From assembly GCA_036389275.1 (NCBI GenBank), contig DASVQE010000044.1:1-64000 (forward strand): 64,000 nt of DNA, read 5' to 3'. Below, in pieces: positions 50,906-59,922 of the stretch. Source of the DNA: QHVT01 sp036389275. GTDB lineage: Bacteria > Acidobacteriota > Thermoanaerobaculia > Gp7-AA8. The notes below the pieces were generated by a model. It had not been told where the DNA came from. It was given only the letters and a program-made list of their open reading frames with translations, and did no database searches. Every line of letters starts with the position of its first letter. Positions within the stretch are counted from its first letter, which is position 1. The translations under genes and the position numbers were made by a program.

Positions 50906-51286
50906 ATGTACGGACGGATTCTCAGGCATCTGCGCGAGGCGAAAGGGCGGAGTCAGGCGGAGGTGGCAAAGGCGGTGGCGATCTCGCCGGCGCATCTGGC
51001 GCGGCTCGAGGCGGAGCAGCGCGGTCTGTACGTCGATGACTTCGTCAACATCGCCGAGGCGCTCGGCGAGAAGCCGGGCAATCTGCTTCCGAACGACATC
51101 GGCGCGCTCGGCCATGTGAAACCGCTGGTCGATCGTCTCGCCGCCGTCCCGCCCGAGCTGCTGCCGCAGGTGACCGCCGTGGTGACGGAGGTGGTGCAAC
51201 TCGCCGAGAGCGTCGCCGCCGCGCCCGTCGTCGGCGCATCGCGCGCGCGCGTGCGTACCACACCGAAACTGAAAGCGCGCCGATGA
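50906..51286 (+). CDS. XRE-family helix-turn-helix regulator
   Basis: 126 residues from ATG 50906. The N-terminal HTH (about 1-60: ILRHLREAKGRSQAEVAKAVAISPAHLARLEAEQRGLYVDDFVNIAEAL) is a standard Cro/CI fold. A short helical tail rich in Val, Ala and Glu follows. Target unknown; the inverted repeat just upstream suggests self-control. Confidence 0.85.
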   Translation: MYGRILRHLREAKGRSQAEVAKAVAISPAHLARLEAEQRGLYVDDFVNIAEALGEKPGNLLPNDIGALGHVKPLVDRLAAVPPELLPQVTAVVTEVVQLAESVAAAPVVGASRARVRTTPKLKARR

Positions 51287-51332
51287 CCGGCGACCGCTCC
51301 GCGCCGGCCGTGTCGTCAGATGGGACGGCGCG

Positions 51333-51605
51333 ATGCTGCTGATCCTCGGATCGATCGTCGTCGGCGCGATCGCCGCCTGGCTGGCCGGCCGGTGGATGCG
51401 CGGCAACGGCTTCGGCCTCGGCGGCAATCTCATCGCCGGAGTGCTCGGCGCGGTGGCGGGCGGATATCTGCTGCCGGCCGCCGGCGTCGATCTCGGCGAC
51501 GGCCTCTTCGCGCATCTGGTGGTCGCCTTCATCGCCGCAGCGATCGTGCTCCTCCTCGTGCACCTCTTCACCGGCCTGCGCAATGGCCAGAGGCTCTGGT
51601 CGTGA
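51333..51605 (+). CDS. GlsB/YeaQ/YmgE-like small membrane protein
   Basis: 90 residues with three hydrophobic helices and glycine-rich turns (GSIVVGAIAAWLAGRWM, GGNLIAGVLGAVAGGYLL, HLVVAFIAAAIVLLLVHL), typical of the transglycosylase-associated/GlsB family linked to envelope stress. It overlaps the next frame by 4 nt (GTGA). Confidence 0.82.
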   Translation: MLLILGSIVVGAIAAWLAGRWMRGNGFGLGGNLIAGVLGAVAGGYLLPAAGVDLGDGLFAHLVVAFIAAAIVLLLVHLFTGLRNGQRLWS

Positions 51606-51922
51606 GCGCGGCGATGCGGCCGCGCATGAGCAGGGAAAGGCGGCAGCGTTTGTTGCGGGTGCTGCGGCGCCGCGGCGTAAGCCTCGTGCAGTTGGAGGAC
51701 TCGCGTAGGCCGCTCCTCTTTTCGCTGCTGCCGCGGATGTTGCGTGGCGACGGCACCACGCCGATGTCGCTGCAGGGCGCGTTTCGCTACGTCGACCAGC
51801 GCGTCGAGCGGATGGCGGCGAGCACCGTCTCCGCGCAGCGCTGGAGCCGCGCGCTGGCGACCTCGCGCAGGCTCGCCGCGCGGCGCATCGCGCTGGCGGA
51901 CGAGCGCGAGCGCGAGCCATGA
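51602..51922 (+). CDS. Small basic protein of unknown function
   Basis: 106 residues from a GTG overlapping the GlsB stop. Very Arg-rich (MSRERRQRLLRVLRRRGVSLVQLED; about a fifth Arg) with Leu in helical spacing. No family recognised. The coupling to the membrane protein supports translation, but a shadow frame cannot be ruled out. Confidence 0.5.
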   Translation: MSAAMRPRMSRERRQRLLRVLRRRGVSLVQLEDSRRPLLFSLLPRMLRGDGTTPMSLQGAFRYVDQRVERMAASTVSAQRWSRALATSRRLAARRIALADEREREP

Positions 51923-51994
51923 CCGCCGCCCGAAGCTTTGATCATGCGCCAGCGTCTGCCGAATATTCGCCGCGCAAGGGCGCGAGGTTCACCG

Positions 51995-52702
51995 TCACGA
52001 TTGCGTGCGCGGCGTGAGCGCGGCGCGGATCGCGCGCAGGCGCGCGACCGCGTGCGGCATGTCGGCGTGAATGCAGATCGTGTCGTGAGCGAGCTCGACC
52101 CGCGTGCCGTCGCGGGCGATGACGGCGCGTTCGGTCGCGAGCAGGCGCGCTTGCGCGGCCGCTTCTTCGATGGTGAGCGTCGAGCCGGCGATGGCCCGCG
52201 GCGTGAGCGAGCCGTCGGGCTCGTAGCGGCGGTCGGCGAAGGCTTCGCGGATCACGCGCGTGCTGGCCGCGCGCGCCGCGGCGGCCATCTGCGAATGATC
52301 GGGCGCCACGAGAGCGATGTTCGGATCGACCTCGCGCAATGCCTCGACGATGACGTCCGCGCGGGCGCGGTCGCGATGCGCGTCGTTGTAGAGGGCGCCG
52401 TGCGGCTTGACGTGCTCGACGCGCGCGAAGGCGCCGAGTGCGGCGATCTGCTCGACCAGCGACGCGCGCAGCGCGGCGGCGTCAAGCTCGAGGGAGCGGC
52501 GGCCGAAGTGCTCGCGATCGGGATAGGACGGATGCGCGCCGAAGCGGACGCCGTAGCGGCGGGCCTGCTCCGCGGCGTCACGCATCGACTCGGCGTCGCC
52601 GACGTGGCCGCCGCAGGCGACGTTCGCGCTGGTGATCAGCGGCCAGATGTCGTCTTCACCCGGCGAGCCTTCGCCGAGGTCGGCGCTCAGGTCGACAGTC
52701 AC
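51995..52702 (-). CDS. pxpA: 5-oxoprolinase subunit A (LamB/YcsF family)
   Basis: 235 residues with a GTG start. VDLSADLGEG at the N-terminus, ITSANVACGGHVGD, RFGAHPSYPDREHFGRR and HVKPHGALYND are the family hallmarks, with the metal-binding Asp/His residues. PxpA works with PxpBC to open 5-oxoproline with ATP; those partners are not in the window. It overlaps the MFS gene by 4 nt, so a combined uptake and catabolic unit is plausible. Confidence 0.92.
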   Translation of the reverse strand: MTVDLSADLGEGSPGEDDIWPLITSANVACGGHVGDAESMRDAAEQARRYGVRFGAHPSYPDREHFGRRSLELDAAALRASLVEQIAALGAFARVEHVKPHGALYNDAHRDRARADVIVEALREVDPNIALVAPDHSQMAAAARAASTRVIREAFADRRYEPDGSLTPRAIAGSTLTIEEAAAQARLLATERAVIARDGTRVELAHDTICIHADMPHAVARLRAIRAALTPRTQS

Positions 52703-53892
52703 AGCTCAGTCCCTCGCGTTTCGGGCAGGAGCCAGATCAGCATCGCGCCGAGGGCGAAGAAGAGCGCGTCGCAGGCGATGGAGAAACCGAGACCGTACGT
52801 CGTGGCGAAGGCGCCGATGGCGAATGGCGCGGCGGCGGAGGCGAGACGGCCGGCGTTGTAGCAGAACCCTTGCGCGCTGGCGCGAATGCGCGTCGGGAAG
52901 AGCTCCGCGAGCATCACCCCGAACAGCGAGAAGTAACCGTGCGCGAAGTAGCCGACCAGTGGCCCGATGATCAGCAGCGTCATCGGCGTGCGCGCATGAA
53001 ATGCGAAAAGAGGGACTACCGCAGTTGCGGCAATCATGAAGAACGTAAAGGCGGGCCTCCGTCCGATTTTGTCGGCGATCCAGCCGAAGCTCACGTAGCC
53101 GAAAAACGCGCCGGCCTGCAGCGCGATCAGCCACGCCGCCGACTTCGTGACCGTGAGGCCCGCGCCGCCTTGTGCTACAGGTGTAGCAAGGAATGCCGGC
53201 AGCCAGGAGGTCACGCCCCAGAAGGCGATGAGCACACTGCTGGCGACGAGCGTGGCCACGGCCACGCGTTTGCGGTACGCCGCGCCGAAGATCTCCACCC
53301 AGCGCGACGGCTCGCGCGCGCGCCACACTTCCGGCTCTTCGACCGTGCGGCGGATGAGGAACGCGAGGATTGCCGGCGAGGCGCCGATCAGGAAGAGCAC
53401 GCGCCAGCCGAAGCGCTCGAGCACGAGCGCGGAGATGCCTGCAGCGAAGAGCGCGCCGATGGCCCAGCCGGCCTGCATGATGCCCATCGCTTTCGCGCGA
53501 TGCTTCGCCGGCCAGGTCTCGGCGACCAGCACCGAGCCGCACGACCACTCGCCGCCCATCCCGAGTCCGACCAGCACGCGCCAGGCGATCAGTTGCCAGA
53601 GCGCGTGCGAGGTGGCGAGACCGGCCGTGGCGGCGGAGTAGAGCAGGATGCTGAACGTCATCGCGCGCACGCGGCCGATGCGATCGGCGAGACGTCCGAA
53701 GCCGATCCCGCCGGCGGCGCTGGCGATCAGCGCCACCGACGTGAGGCCACCCATGGTCGCCTTCGAAAGACCGAACTCCGCCTGGATCGGCACGACGGCG
53801 AAGGTGAAGAGAAGGAAATCCATCGCGTCGAGCATCCAGCCGAGCTGCGCCGCGAAGAGCGCGCGCCAGGCCTTCCGATCGACGCCGTCCAT
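52699..53892 (-). CDS. MFS transporter (sialic acid/metabolite-H+ symporter type)
   Basis: 397 residues, twelve predicted helices. LGWMLDAMDFLLFTFAVVPI at the N-terminus, the loop 2-3 signature GRLADRIGRVRAM, GEWSCGSVLVAETWPAKHR, and the second half repeat GWIADKIGRRPA. This pattern is of the SHS/AAHS-like branch that takes up organic acids. The substrate is unknown; the coupling to pxpA suggests a related amino-acid-derived acid. Confidence 0.87.
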   Translation of the reverse strand: MDGVDRKAWRALFAAQLGWMLDAMDFLLFTFAVVPIQAEFGLSKATMGGLTSVALIASAAGGIGFGRLADRIGRVRAMTFSILLYSAATAGLATSHALWQLIAWRVLVGLGMGGEWSCGSVLVAETWPAKHRAKAMGIMQAGWAIGALFAAGISALVLERFGWRVLFLIGASPAILAFLIRRTVEEPEVWRAREPSRWVEIFGAAYRKRVAVATLVASSVLIAFWGVTSWLPAFLATPVAQGGAGLTVTKSAAWLIALQAGAFFGYVSFGWIADKIGRRPAFTFFMIAATAVVPLFAFHARTPMTLLIIGPLVGYFAHGYFSLFGVMLAELFPTRIRASAQGFCYNAGRLASAAAPFAIGAFATTYGLGFSIACDALFFALGAMLIWLLPETRGTEL

Positions 53893-53902
53893 GGGGCGGA
53901 GT

Positions 53903-55285
53903 TTAGCGCGCGCGCAACTGCGAGAGCAGGAACGTTTCCATCCCGAGCTCGACCGGCAGGCCGCCGGATTTGCGTTTCACTTCGAGGTCGGCGACGTCGC
54001 TGAGCGCGCGAAAGAGGTCGGGCTCGGAGAAGGTGCGGGCCGCTTCCCATTTCTTGTGCAGTGGGAACGGGTGGGGACGCTGGCGCACGAGGCCGTGCTG
54101 CTTGAGATAGTCGCCGAGGCGGTCGGCGATGGTGTCTTTGAAGCGGTTGAACGGCATCGATGATTTGAGATTCACGTTCTGCGCGCGCGCCCAGGAGTGG
54201 ATGCCGATCATCTGGCGGATCTCGTCGGCGAGCGGAAAGAGGAAGCGGCCGTAGTGCATCTCCACCGGCGTCTTCGGATCTTCGCGGCGCGCCTGCGCGA
54301 CGAGGTCGCGCAGCTTGGCGATGGCTTCGACGATCTTCCCTTCGGTGAAGAGCGAGCCGAGCTCGTAGCGCGCGCCGCCTTCGACCGCCGCGACTTCGCG
54401 CTCGACCAGCTCCGCGGTGACGCGACCGCCGGTGCCGACGAGCGTAATCAGCCGCTCCGCTTCGGCGACGGCGCCGCGGATCTCCGGCACGTCTTTCGAG
54501 AATTTGTCGGCGAGCATCCGGTCGATGCCGAGGCGCTGGCGCAGGCGCGCGATCGCATTCGCGTCGAACTTCACCTGCGCATCGCTCGCCGCCGACTGGA
54601 TGGCGGCATCGAGCGCGCCGACGAAGCCGTCGCGCGTGAGATTGGCCACGACCACGGCGCCATGTTTGTCGATCAGGTCGATGGTCGCGGAGTCGCGCGG
54701 CACCTCGCCCGTGCGCATCAGCAGGATCGCGCCCGACGCGCCGCCGCGCACGATCGCTTCCATCAGCAGCGCCGCGTCGTCTTCACCGCGTCCCGCTTTC
54801 TTGCCGGTGGCGCGGCAGAAGGTGAGGATTTCGGCGAGCGCCGCATCGAGCGAGACGCCGAGGGCGTCGGCGATGGCGCGGTCGGTCATCTCCAGATCGC
54901 TGCCGGCGAGGCCGAGGACGTGCAGCAGTTTCGCGGCGGAGGAGGCGCGCTTGCGATCGGTCTTGGCGGTCTTCCAGTCAGCGACCGCTTTGTCATACAG
55001 CGAGGCGATCTCTTTCGCCGAGACGAACGCATTGACTTCGGGGACGATGAGCAGGCGCGCGCCGCCGAAGAGCGAGCCGGTGCGATACGAGTCGAGGATC
55101 GCGGCGAGCTCCGCGCCCGGCTCGTACGGCTCGACCGACATCGACGGATTCGCGGCCACGAAGGCGTCGCGGATTGCGTGAAAGGCTTGTTCGGAGAGGA
55201 ACTCCGACGAGCCGCCGACGAGGAGCACTCGCGGCGGCTTGCCGTCGTGGATGCGGGTGAGGACTTTTTCGAGCGGCTGCGGCAT
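53903..55285 (-). CDS. holA: DNA polymerase III delta subunit
   Basis: 460 residues, longer than E. coli HolA (343), with an insertion at about 110-170. LLVGGSSEFLSEQAFHAIRDAF, the ARLLIVPEV block, DLIDKHGAVVVANLTRD, ARLRQRLGIDRMLADKFSKDV and the C-terminal domain with KSSMPFNRFKDTIADRL and FRALSDVADLEVK fit the clamp-loader delta subunit. It opens the beta clamp in replication. Assignment rests on overall pattern and the housekeeping neighbours. Confidence 0.75.
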   Translation of the reverse strand: MPQPLEKVLTRIHDGKPPRVLLVGGSSEFLSEQAFHAIRDAFVAANPSMSVEPYEPGAELAAILDSYRTGSLFGGARLLIVPEVNAFVSAKEIASLYDKAVADWKTAKTDRKRASSAAKLLHVLGLAGSDLEMTDRAIADALGVSLDAALAEILTFCRATGKKAGRGEDDAALLMEAIVRGGASGAILLMRTGEVPRDSATIDLIDKHGAVVVANLTRDGFVGALDAAIQSAASDAQVKFDANAIARLRQRLGIDRMLADKFSKDVPEIRGAVAEAERLITLVGTGGRVTAELVEREVAAVEGGARYELGSLFTEGKIVEAIAKLRDLVAQARREDPKTPVEMHYGRFLFPLADEIRQMIGIHSWARAQNVNLKSSMPFNRFKDTIADRLGDYLKQHGLVRQRPHPFPLHKKWEAARTFSEPDLFRALSDVADLEVKRKSGGLPVELGMETFLLSQLRAR

Positions 55286-55299
55286 CAGCGCCGTTCAGC

Positions 55300-55674
55300 C
55301 TACTGCAGCAGACCTTTTTCCTGCAGCTCCTGGCAGTCGATGCAGAACGGCGTCCAGGGCACGGCCTGCAGGCGGCGCTCGCCGATGACGGTGCCGCAGT
55401 TGGTGCAGGTGCCGTAGTTGCCGTCGCGCATGCGTCCGAAGGCTTCGTCGATCAGCATGAGCAGATTGCGCTCGCCGTCGGAGAGCGAGAAGTTGAGCTC
55501 TTTGGAGTAGGCGCTGGCCGCCTTGTCGGCCAGATCCTGGATGCCGTCGTCGGGCAGCGCGTTGCCGGCGGCCTTGTCGCGCTCGTAGGAGTCGAGCAGC
55601 TCGCGCTGCTTGGCGCGCAACGCGTCTTCGTGCTGCTGGAACGGATTCGATTTCGTCTTCGCTTTGGTCGCCAT
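55300..55674 (-). CDS. DksA/TraR-family zinc-finger protein
   Basis: 124 residues. A coiled-coil N-terminus (FQQHEDALRAKQRELLDSYERDK) and a C4 zinc finger CTNCG...CIDCQ at the C-terminus, with DGNYGTCTNCGTVIGERRL typical of the family. It probably binds the RNA polymerase secondary channel in stringent control, as DksA does. It lies in a ribosome and replication gene cluster. Confidence 0.9.
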   Translation of the reverse strand: MATKAKTKSNPFQQHEDALRAKQRELLDSYERDKAAGNALPDDGIQDLADKAASAYSKELNFSLSDGERNLLMLIDEAFGRMRDGNYGTCTNCGTVIGERRLQAVPWTPFCIDCQELQEKGLLQ

Positions 55675-55683
55675 TCGAGCCTC

Positions 55684-56154
55684 TTACTTGTGATACGGAA
55701 TGTTGCGCATCAACGTGCAGGCCCGGTAGACCTGTTCCAGCAGGATGACGCGCGCGAACTGGTGCGGAAGTGTCATCGGAGAGAGTGCGAGCAGCGTACC
55801 GGCGCGTTGCCGCACCGAGTCGTCGAAGCCGACATCGCCGCCGACGACGAAATTCACGCCGTGCGGACTGTCGATGGTCAGCCGCTCGAGCCACTTCGCA
55901 AACTTCAAAGAGTCAAAGAGTCGGCCTCGTTCGTCGAGGACCGTGACGTGCCCGCGATCGGGAATCGCGGCCAGCAGGCGCGCGGATTGAGCGCGCATGA
56001 TAGCCACATCGCTTTGAGCTTGTCTACCGCGCTCGGAAGCGACTTCAATGACCTCCACCGGAAAGAAATGTCTGATCCGATTGAGGTAACGCTCGCCGGC
56101 CTCGCCGAGCTCTGCGTCGGCATGGGAACCGGACCAGATGAAGCGAAATTTCAT
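55684..56154 (-). CDS. rlmH: 23S rRNA pseudouridine-1915 N3-methyltransferase
   Basis: 156 residues, full length. SPOUT fold: VTVLDERGRLFDSLKFAKWL, VVGGDVGFDDSVRQRA, LLALSPMTLPHQFARVILLEQVYRACTLMRNIPYHK; the Arg-x-Tyr-His-Lys end and G-x-Y-HK are diagnostic. It methylates pseudouridine 1915 of 23S rRNA helix 69. Confidence 0.95.
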   Translation of the reverse strand: MKFRFIWSGSHADAELGEAGERYLNRIRHFFPVEVIEVASERGRQAQSDVAIMRAQSARLLAAIPDRGHVTVLDERGRLFDSLKFAKWLERLTIDSPHGVNFVVGGDVGFDDSVRQRAGTLLALSPMTLPHQFARVILLEQVYRACTLMRNIPYHK

Positions 56155-56178
56155 GATGTCGTCCCCGCGGAGCCACCC

Positions 56179-57082
<904 letters not shown>

Positions 57083-57105
<23 letters not shown>

Positions 57106-57475
57106 GGGGCTGAGCTTCCCCGGTGAACTCGGCCGTCACGTTCGGCGCATCGCCCCAGAGCCGCTCCAGTCCGTAGAACCGCCGCACGTCCTCGGTGAAG
57201 ATGTGCACGATGAAGTCGCCGAAGTCGAGCAGCACCCAGCGGCCGGGCGTCGTGCCTTCGACCAGCAGCGGACGGACGTTCATCTGCTCCTTGAGCGAGG
57301 CGGTGATGTTGTCGGCGATGGCCTGAGCCTGACGCTCGTTCGTGGCCGAGGTCAGGACGAAGTAGTCGGCGATCGAAGTGAGATCGCTGACCGAGAGCAC
57401 ATCGAGATCGAACGCCTTCTTGTCGAGTGCCGCGGCGACGGCCAGTCGGACGCGGGCTTCAATCGAATCGTTCAC
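57083..57475 (-). CDS. rsfS: Ribosomal silencing factor RsfS
   Basis: 130 residues with a GTG start overlapping the nadD stop (GTGA). LDVLSVSDLTSIADYFVLTSATNERQAQAIADNI and WVLLDFGDFIVHIFTEDVRRFYGLERLWGDAP are the Iojap/RsfS signatures. It binds uL14 and prevents subunit joining in poor conditions. nadD-rsfS is a common bacterial pair. Confidence 0.95.
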
Positions 57476-58092
57476 GCGGTTCCCTTTCGGTAGAGTCCGT
57501 TGCGTTGAATGTAGCGCGAGACGCGCGGGCCGACCAGCTCCTCGATGGGCTCGCCGGCGCGCGCGCGCTCCCGGATCTGCGTCGACGACACGGGGACGGT
57601 GGCGTTGCCGGTGAAGGAGATGCAGCCCGACTCGGTGCGCTTGTGCGGCTCGGTGATGCGCACCGCGAGCGCGGACGACATGGCCTGCCGGCCGCCGCGG
57701 GTGAGCACGGCGAAGTTGGCGAGCGAGAAAATCGTGTCGATCGACTTCCACTCGAGAAGCTGCTCGAGATTGTCGTCGCCGATGATCCAGTCGAGCGTCG
57801 CGTCGGGCCACTCGCTCCGCAGCTCCTGCAGCGTGTCGACGGTGTACGACACGGCGGCGCGCTCCAGTTCGCGCGGAGAGACGTGCAACGACTCGTGCGC
57901 CTCGGTGGCCAGCACGGCCATGGCGAAGCGATGGTATGCGGAGGCGGTGTCGCGATCCTGTTTGAACGGCTGGATGTACGCCGGGATGTACAGCACGCGA
58001 TCCCACTGCATCACTCCGCGGGCGGCGAGCACGGGATCGAGATGCCCGCGATGGAACGGATCGAAGGTGCCGCCGAGGATGCCGATCTTCAT
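57472..58092 (-). CDS. nadD: Nicotinate-nucleotide adenylyltransferase
   Basis: 206 residues. GGTFDPFHRGHL is the nucleotidyltransferase HxGH motif; WIIGDDNLEQLLEWKSIDTI and the C-terminal VSSTQIRERARAG complete the family. It makes nicotinate adenine dinucleotide in NAD synthesis. It overlaps obgE upstream and rsfS downstream by 4 nt each. Confidence 0.96.
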   Translation of the reverse strand: MKIGILGGTFDPFHRGHLDPVLAARGVMQWDRVLYIPAYIQPFKQDRDTASAYHRFAMAVLATEAHESLHVSPRELERAAVSYTVDTLQELRSEWPDATLDWIIGDDNLEQLLEWKSIDTIFSLANFAVLTRGGRQAMSSALAVRITEPHKRTESGCISFTGNATVPVSSTQIRERARAGEPIEELVGPRVSRYIQRNGLYRKGTA

Positions 58093-59120
58093 ATCGGAGG
58101 AGTCGCAGCGGCGAGAACGTCCTCGCGCTCGACATGGGTGCGCACGAACCGGGCGAGCATGCGCACGAGCTCTTTGACTCCGTCGCCGACGACGGCGGAG
58201 ATCTCGTGATAGTCGAAGCCGTTCTGCTCCGCGTAGCGGCGGAGCTTCTCGGAGTTGCCTTCGATGGCGGAGTCGAGCTTCGAGCCGCAGACGATGCGCG
58301 GCTTCTCGGCGAGCGTGCGCGAGTAGGCGGCGAGCTCGCGGGCGATGGTTTCGGCGTCCTGGTCGGGATGCTCGCTCGTGGAGAGATCGACGAGATGGAC
58401 GAGAACGGAGCAGCGCTCTACGTGTCGTAGAAACTGATCGCCGAGGCCGTGGCCTTCGTGTGCGCCTTCGATCAGGCCGGGGATGTCGGCCACGACGAAG
58501 GTCTGGGAGTCGTCCGCGCTGACGACGCCGAGGTTGGGAACGAGGGTCGTGAAGGGATAGTCGGCGATCTTCGGCTTCGCCGCGCTGATGACGGAGATGA
58601 GCGTCGACTTGCCGGCGTTCGGCAGGCCGACCAGACCGACATCGGCGATGAGCTTGAGCTCGATGAAGAGCTCGCGCTCCTCACCCTCGGAGCCTTCCTG
58701 GGCGAAGCGCGGCGCCTGCCGGGTGGCGGTGGCGAAGTGCTGGTTGCCCCAGCCGCCGCGGCCTCCTTTGGCGACGAGCACGCGCTCGCCGTCGCTGGCG
58801 AGATCGGCGATGACGTCGCCGGTCGCTTTGTCGCGCACGACGGAGCCGACCGGCAGCTCGATGGTGACGTCGTCGCCGTGATGGCCGGAGCAGTTCGAGC
58901 CCATGCCGTGCTGGCCGCGTCCCGCTTTCCACTCGCGCTGGAACTGCAGGTGGTAGAGGGTGTTGAGGCGCTTGGAGGCGACGATCCAGACCGAGCCGCC
59001 GCCGCCGCCGTCACCGCCGGACGGGCCGCCTTTCGGGACGAACTTCTCGCGGCGGAAGGCGACGCAACCGTTTCCGCCGTCTCCAGCCTTGACGCGGATG
59101 GTCGCCTGATCGATGAACAT
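58089..59120 (-). CDS. obgE: GTPase Obg/CgtA
   Basis: 343 residues. The N-terminal glycine-rich Obg domain (AGDGGNGCVAFRREKFVPKGGPSGGDGG) is followed by a GTPase domain: G1 GLPNAGKST, G2 TTLVPNLG, G3 DIPGLIEGAHEG, G4-like VCGSKLDSA, G5 ISAV. The G4 box reads SKLD instead of NKxD. It ends without the extra C-terminal OCT domain. It is a ribosome-associated GTPase, usually downstream of rplU-rpmA as here. Confidence 0.95.
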   Translation of the reverse strand: MFIDQATIRVKAGDGGNGCVAFRREKFVPKGGPSGGDGGGGGSVWIVASKRLNTLYHLQFQREWKAGRGQHGMGSNCSGHHGDDVTIELPVGSVVRDKATGDVIADLASDGERVLVAKGGRGGWGNQHFATATRQAPRFAQEGSEGEERELFIELKLIADVGLVGLPNAGKSTLISVISAAKPKIADYPFTTLVPNLGVVSADDSQTFVVADIPGLIEGAHEGHGLGDQFLRHVERCSVLVHLVDLSTSEHPDQDAETIARELAAYSRTLAEKPRIVCGSKLDSAIEGNSEKLRRYAEQNGFDYHEISAVVGDGVKELVRMLARFVRTHVEREDVLAAATPPI

Positions 59121-59163
59121 TCCGGATATTGCTCAGTGCGAGCGGTGTACCAGAAAAGCAAAC

Positions 59164-59183
59164 GCGACCGCTGTGACGGTCGC
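59164..59183 (-). terminator. Intrinsic terminator after rpmA
   Basis: Arms GCGACCG and CGGTCGC pair over seven bases with a six-base loop; on the minus strand a T-rich stretch (GTTTGCTTTTC) follows. It lies 28 nt after the rpmA stop and separates rplU-rpmA from obgE. Confidence 0.65.
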
Positions 59184-59210
59184 GCTGGTCGGTACGGCGA
59201 AGCGGTGCAC

Positions 59211-59474
59211 TTACTCGGCGGCAGCCGGGGTCACGCTGATGAAGCGGCCGCGCTCGCCTTTGTCGTGGAACTGCACGACGCCGTCGATCTTGGCGAAGAG
59301 CGTGTGGTCGCGCCCGACGCCGACGTTCACGCCGGGCTGGAACTTCGTGCCGCGCTGGCGGACGAGAATCGAGCCGCCGGTGACGAACTGGCCGGCGAAG
59401 CGCTTGACGCCGAGCATTTTCGGCTGCGAGTCGCGGCCGTTGCGGGACGAGCCCTGTCCTTTTTTATGAGCCAT
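59211..59474 (-). CDS. rpmA: 50S ribosomal protein L27
   Basis: 87 residues. MAHKKGQGSSRNGRDSQPK at the N-terminus, KRFAGQFVTGGSILVRQRGT and GRDHTLFAKIDGVVQF are invariant L27 blocks. No N-terminal cleavable extension (as in Firmicutes) is present. It follows rplU by 12 nt. Confidence 0.97.
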   Translation of the reverse strand: MAHKKGQGSSRNGRDSQPKMLGVKRFAGQFVTGGSILVRQRGTKFQPGVNVGVGRDHTLFAKIDGVVQFHDKGERGRFISVTPAAAE

Positions 59475-59486
59475 GGGAGCCTCCGA

Positions 59487-59804
59487 TCAAACGTTGATGC
59501 TGTCGATGCGGATCTCGACCACGTCCTGACGATGTCCGTGGGTCCGCTTGGTGTGGTTCTTACGGCGCTTCTTCTTGAAGACGATGATCTTCTCGCCGCG
59601 GGTCTCGCGGAGAACGGTGGCTACGACCGAAGCGCCCGCAACCGTGGGGCTGCCGACTTTCGGCTGATCGCCGCCGACCATCAACACTTCGCTGAAGGTG
59701 ACTTTGTCCTGGTCGGCAGAGCCGAGAATGTCACGCTCGACCTGCAGGCGATCGCCCTCGGCCACTCGGTACTGCTTTCCACCGGATCGAATGATGGCGT
59801 ACAC
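59487..59804 (-). CDS. rplU: 50S ribosomal protein L21
   Basis: 105 residues from GTG 59804, chosen because GGAGG lies 5 nt upstream and L21 normally begins (M/V)YAIIRSGGKQYRV; the frame extends four codons further. KKRRKNHTKRTHGHRQ near the C-terminus is the rRNA-binding segment. Confidence 0.96.
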   Translation of the reverse strand: MYAIIRSGGKQYRVAEGDRLQVERDILGSADQDKVTFSEVLMVGGDQPKVGSPTVAGASVVATVLRETRGEKIIVFKKKRRKNHTKRTHGHRQDVVEIRIDSINV

Positions 59805-59870
59805 AACGTCCTCCAAGGATCGAGTTCAACTCCCTGAGGGTACATGGAATTCCCACGATCCCCAGGCGAA

Positions 59871-59898
59871 AAGAAAGGCGGCCGGAGCCGCCTTTCTT
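59871..59898 (-). terminator. Intrinsic terminator after the TonB-receptor gene
   Basis: Arms AAGAAAGGCGGC and GCCGCCTTTCTT pair over 12 bases with a four-base loop; on the minus strand TTTCTTTTC follows. It is about 25 nt beyond the receptor stop and just upstream of the rplU leader. Confidence 0.75.
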
Positions 59899-59922
59899 CC
59901 CGAAACTGCTGTGGTGTCTACG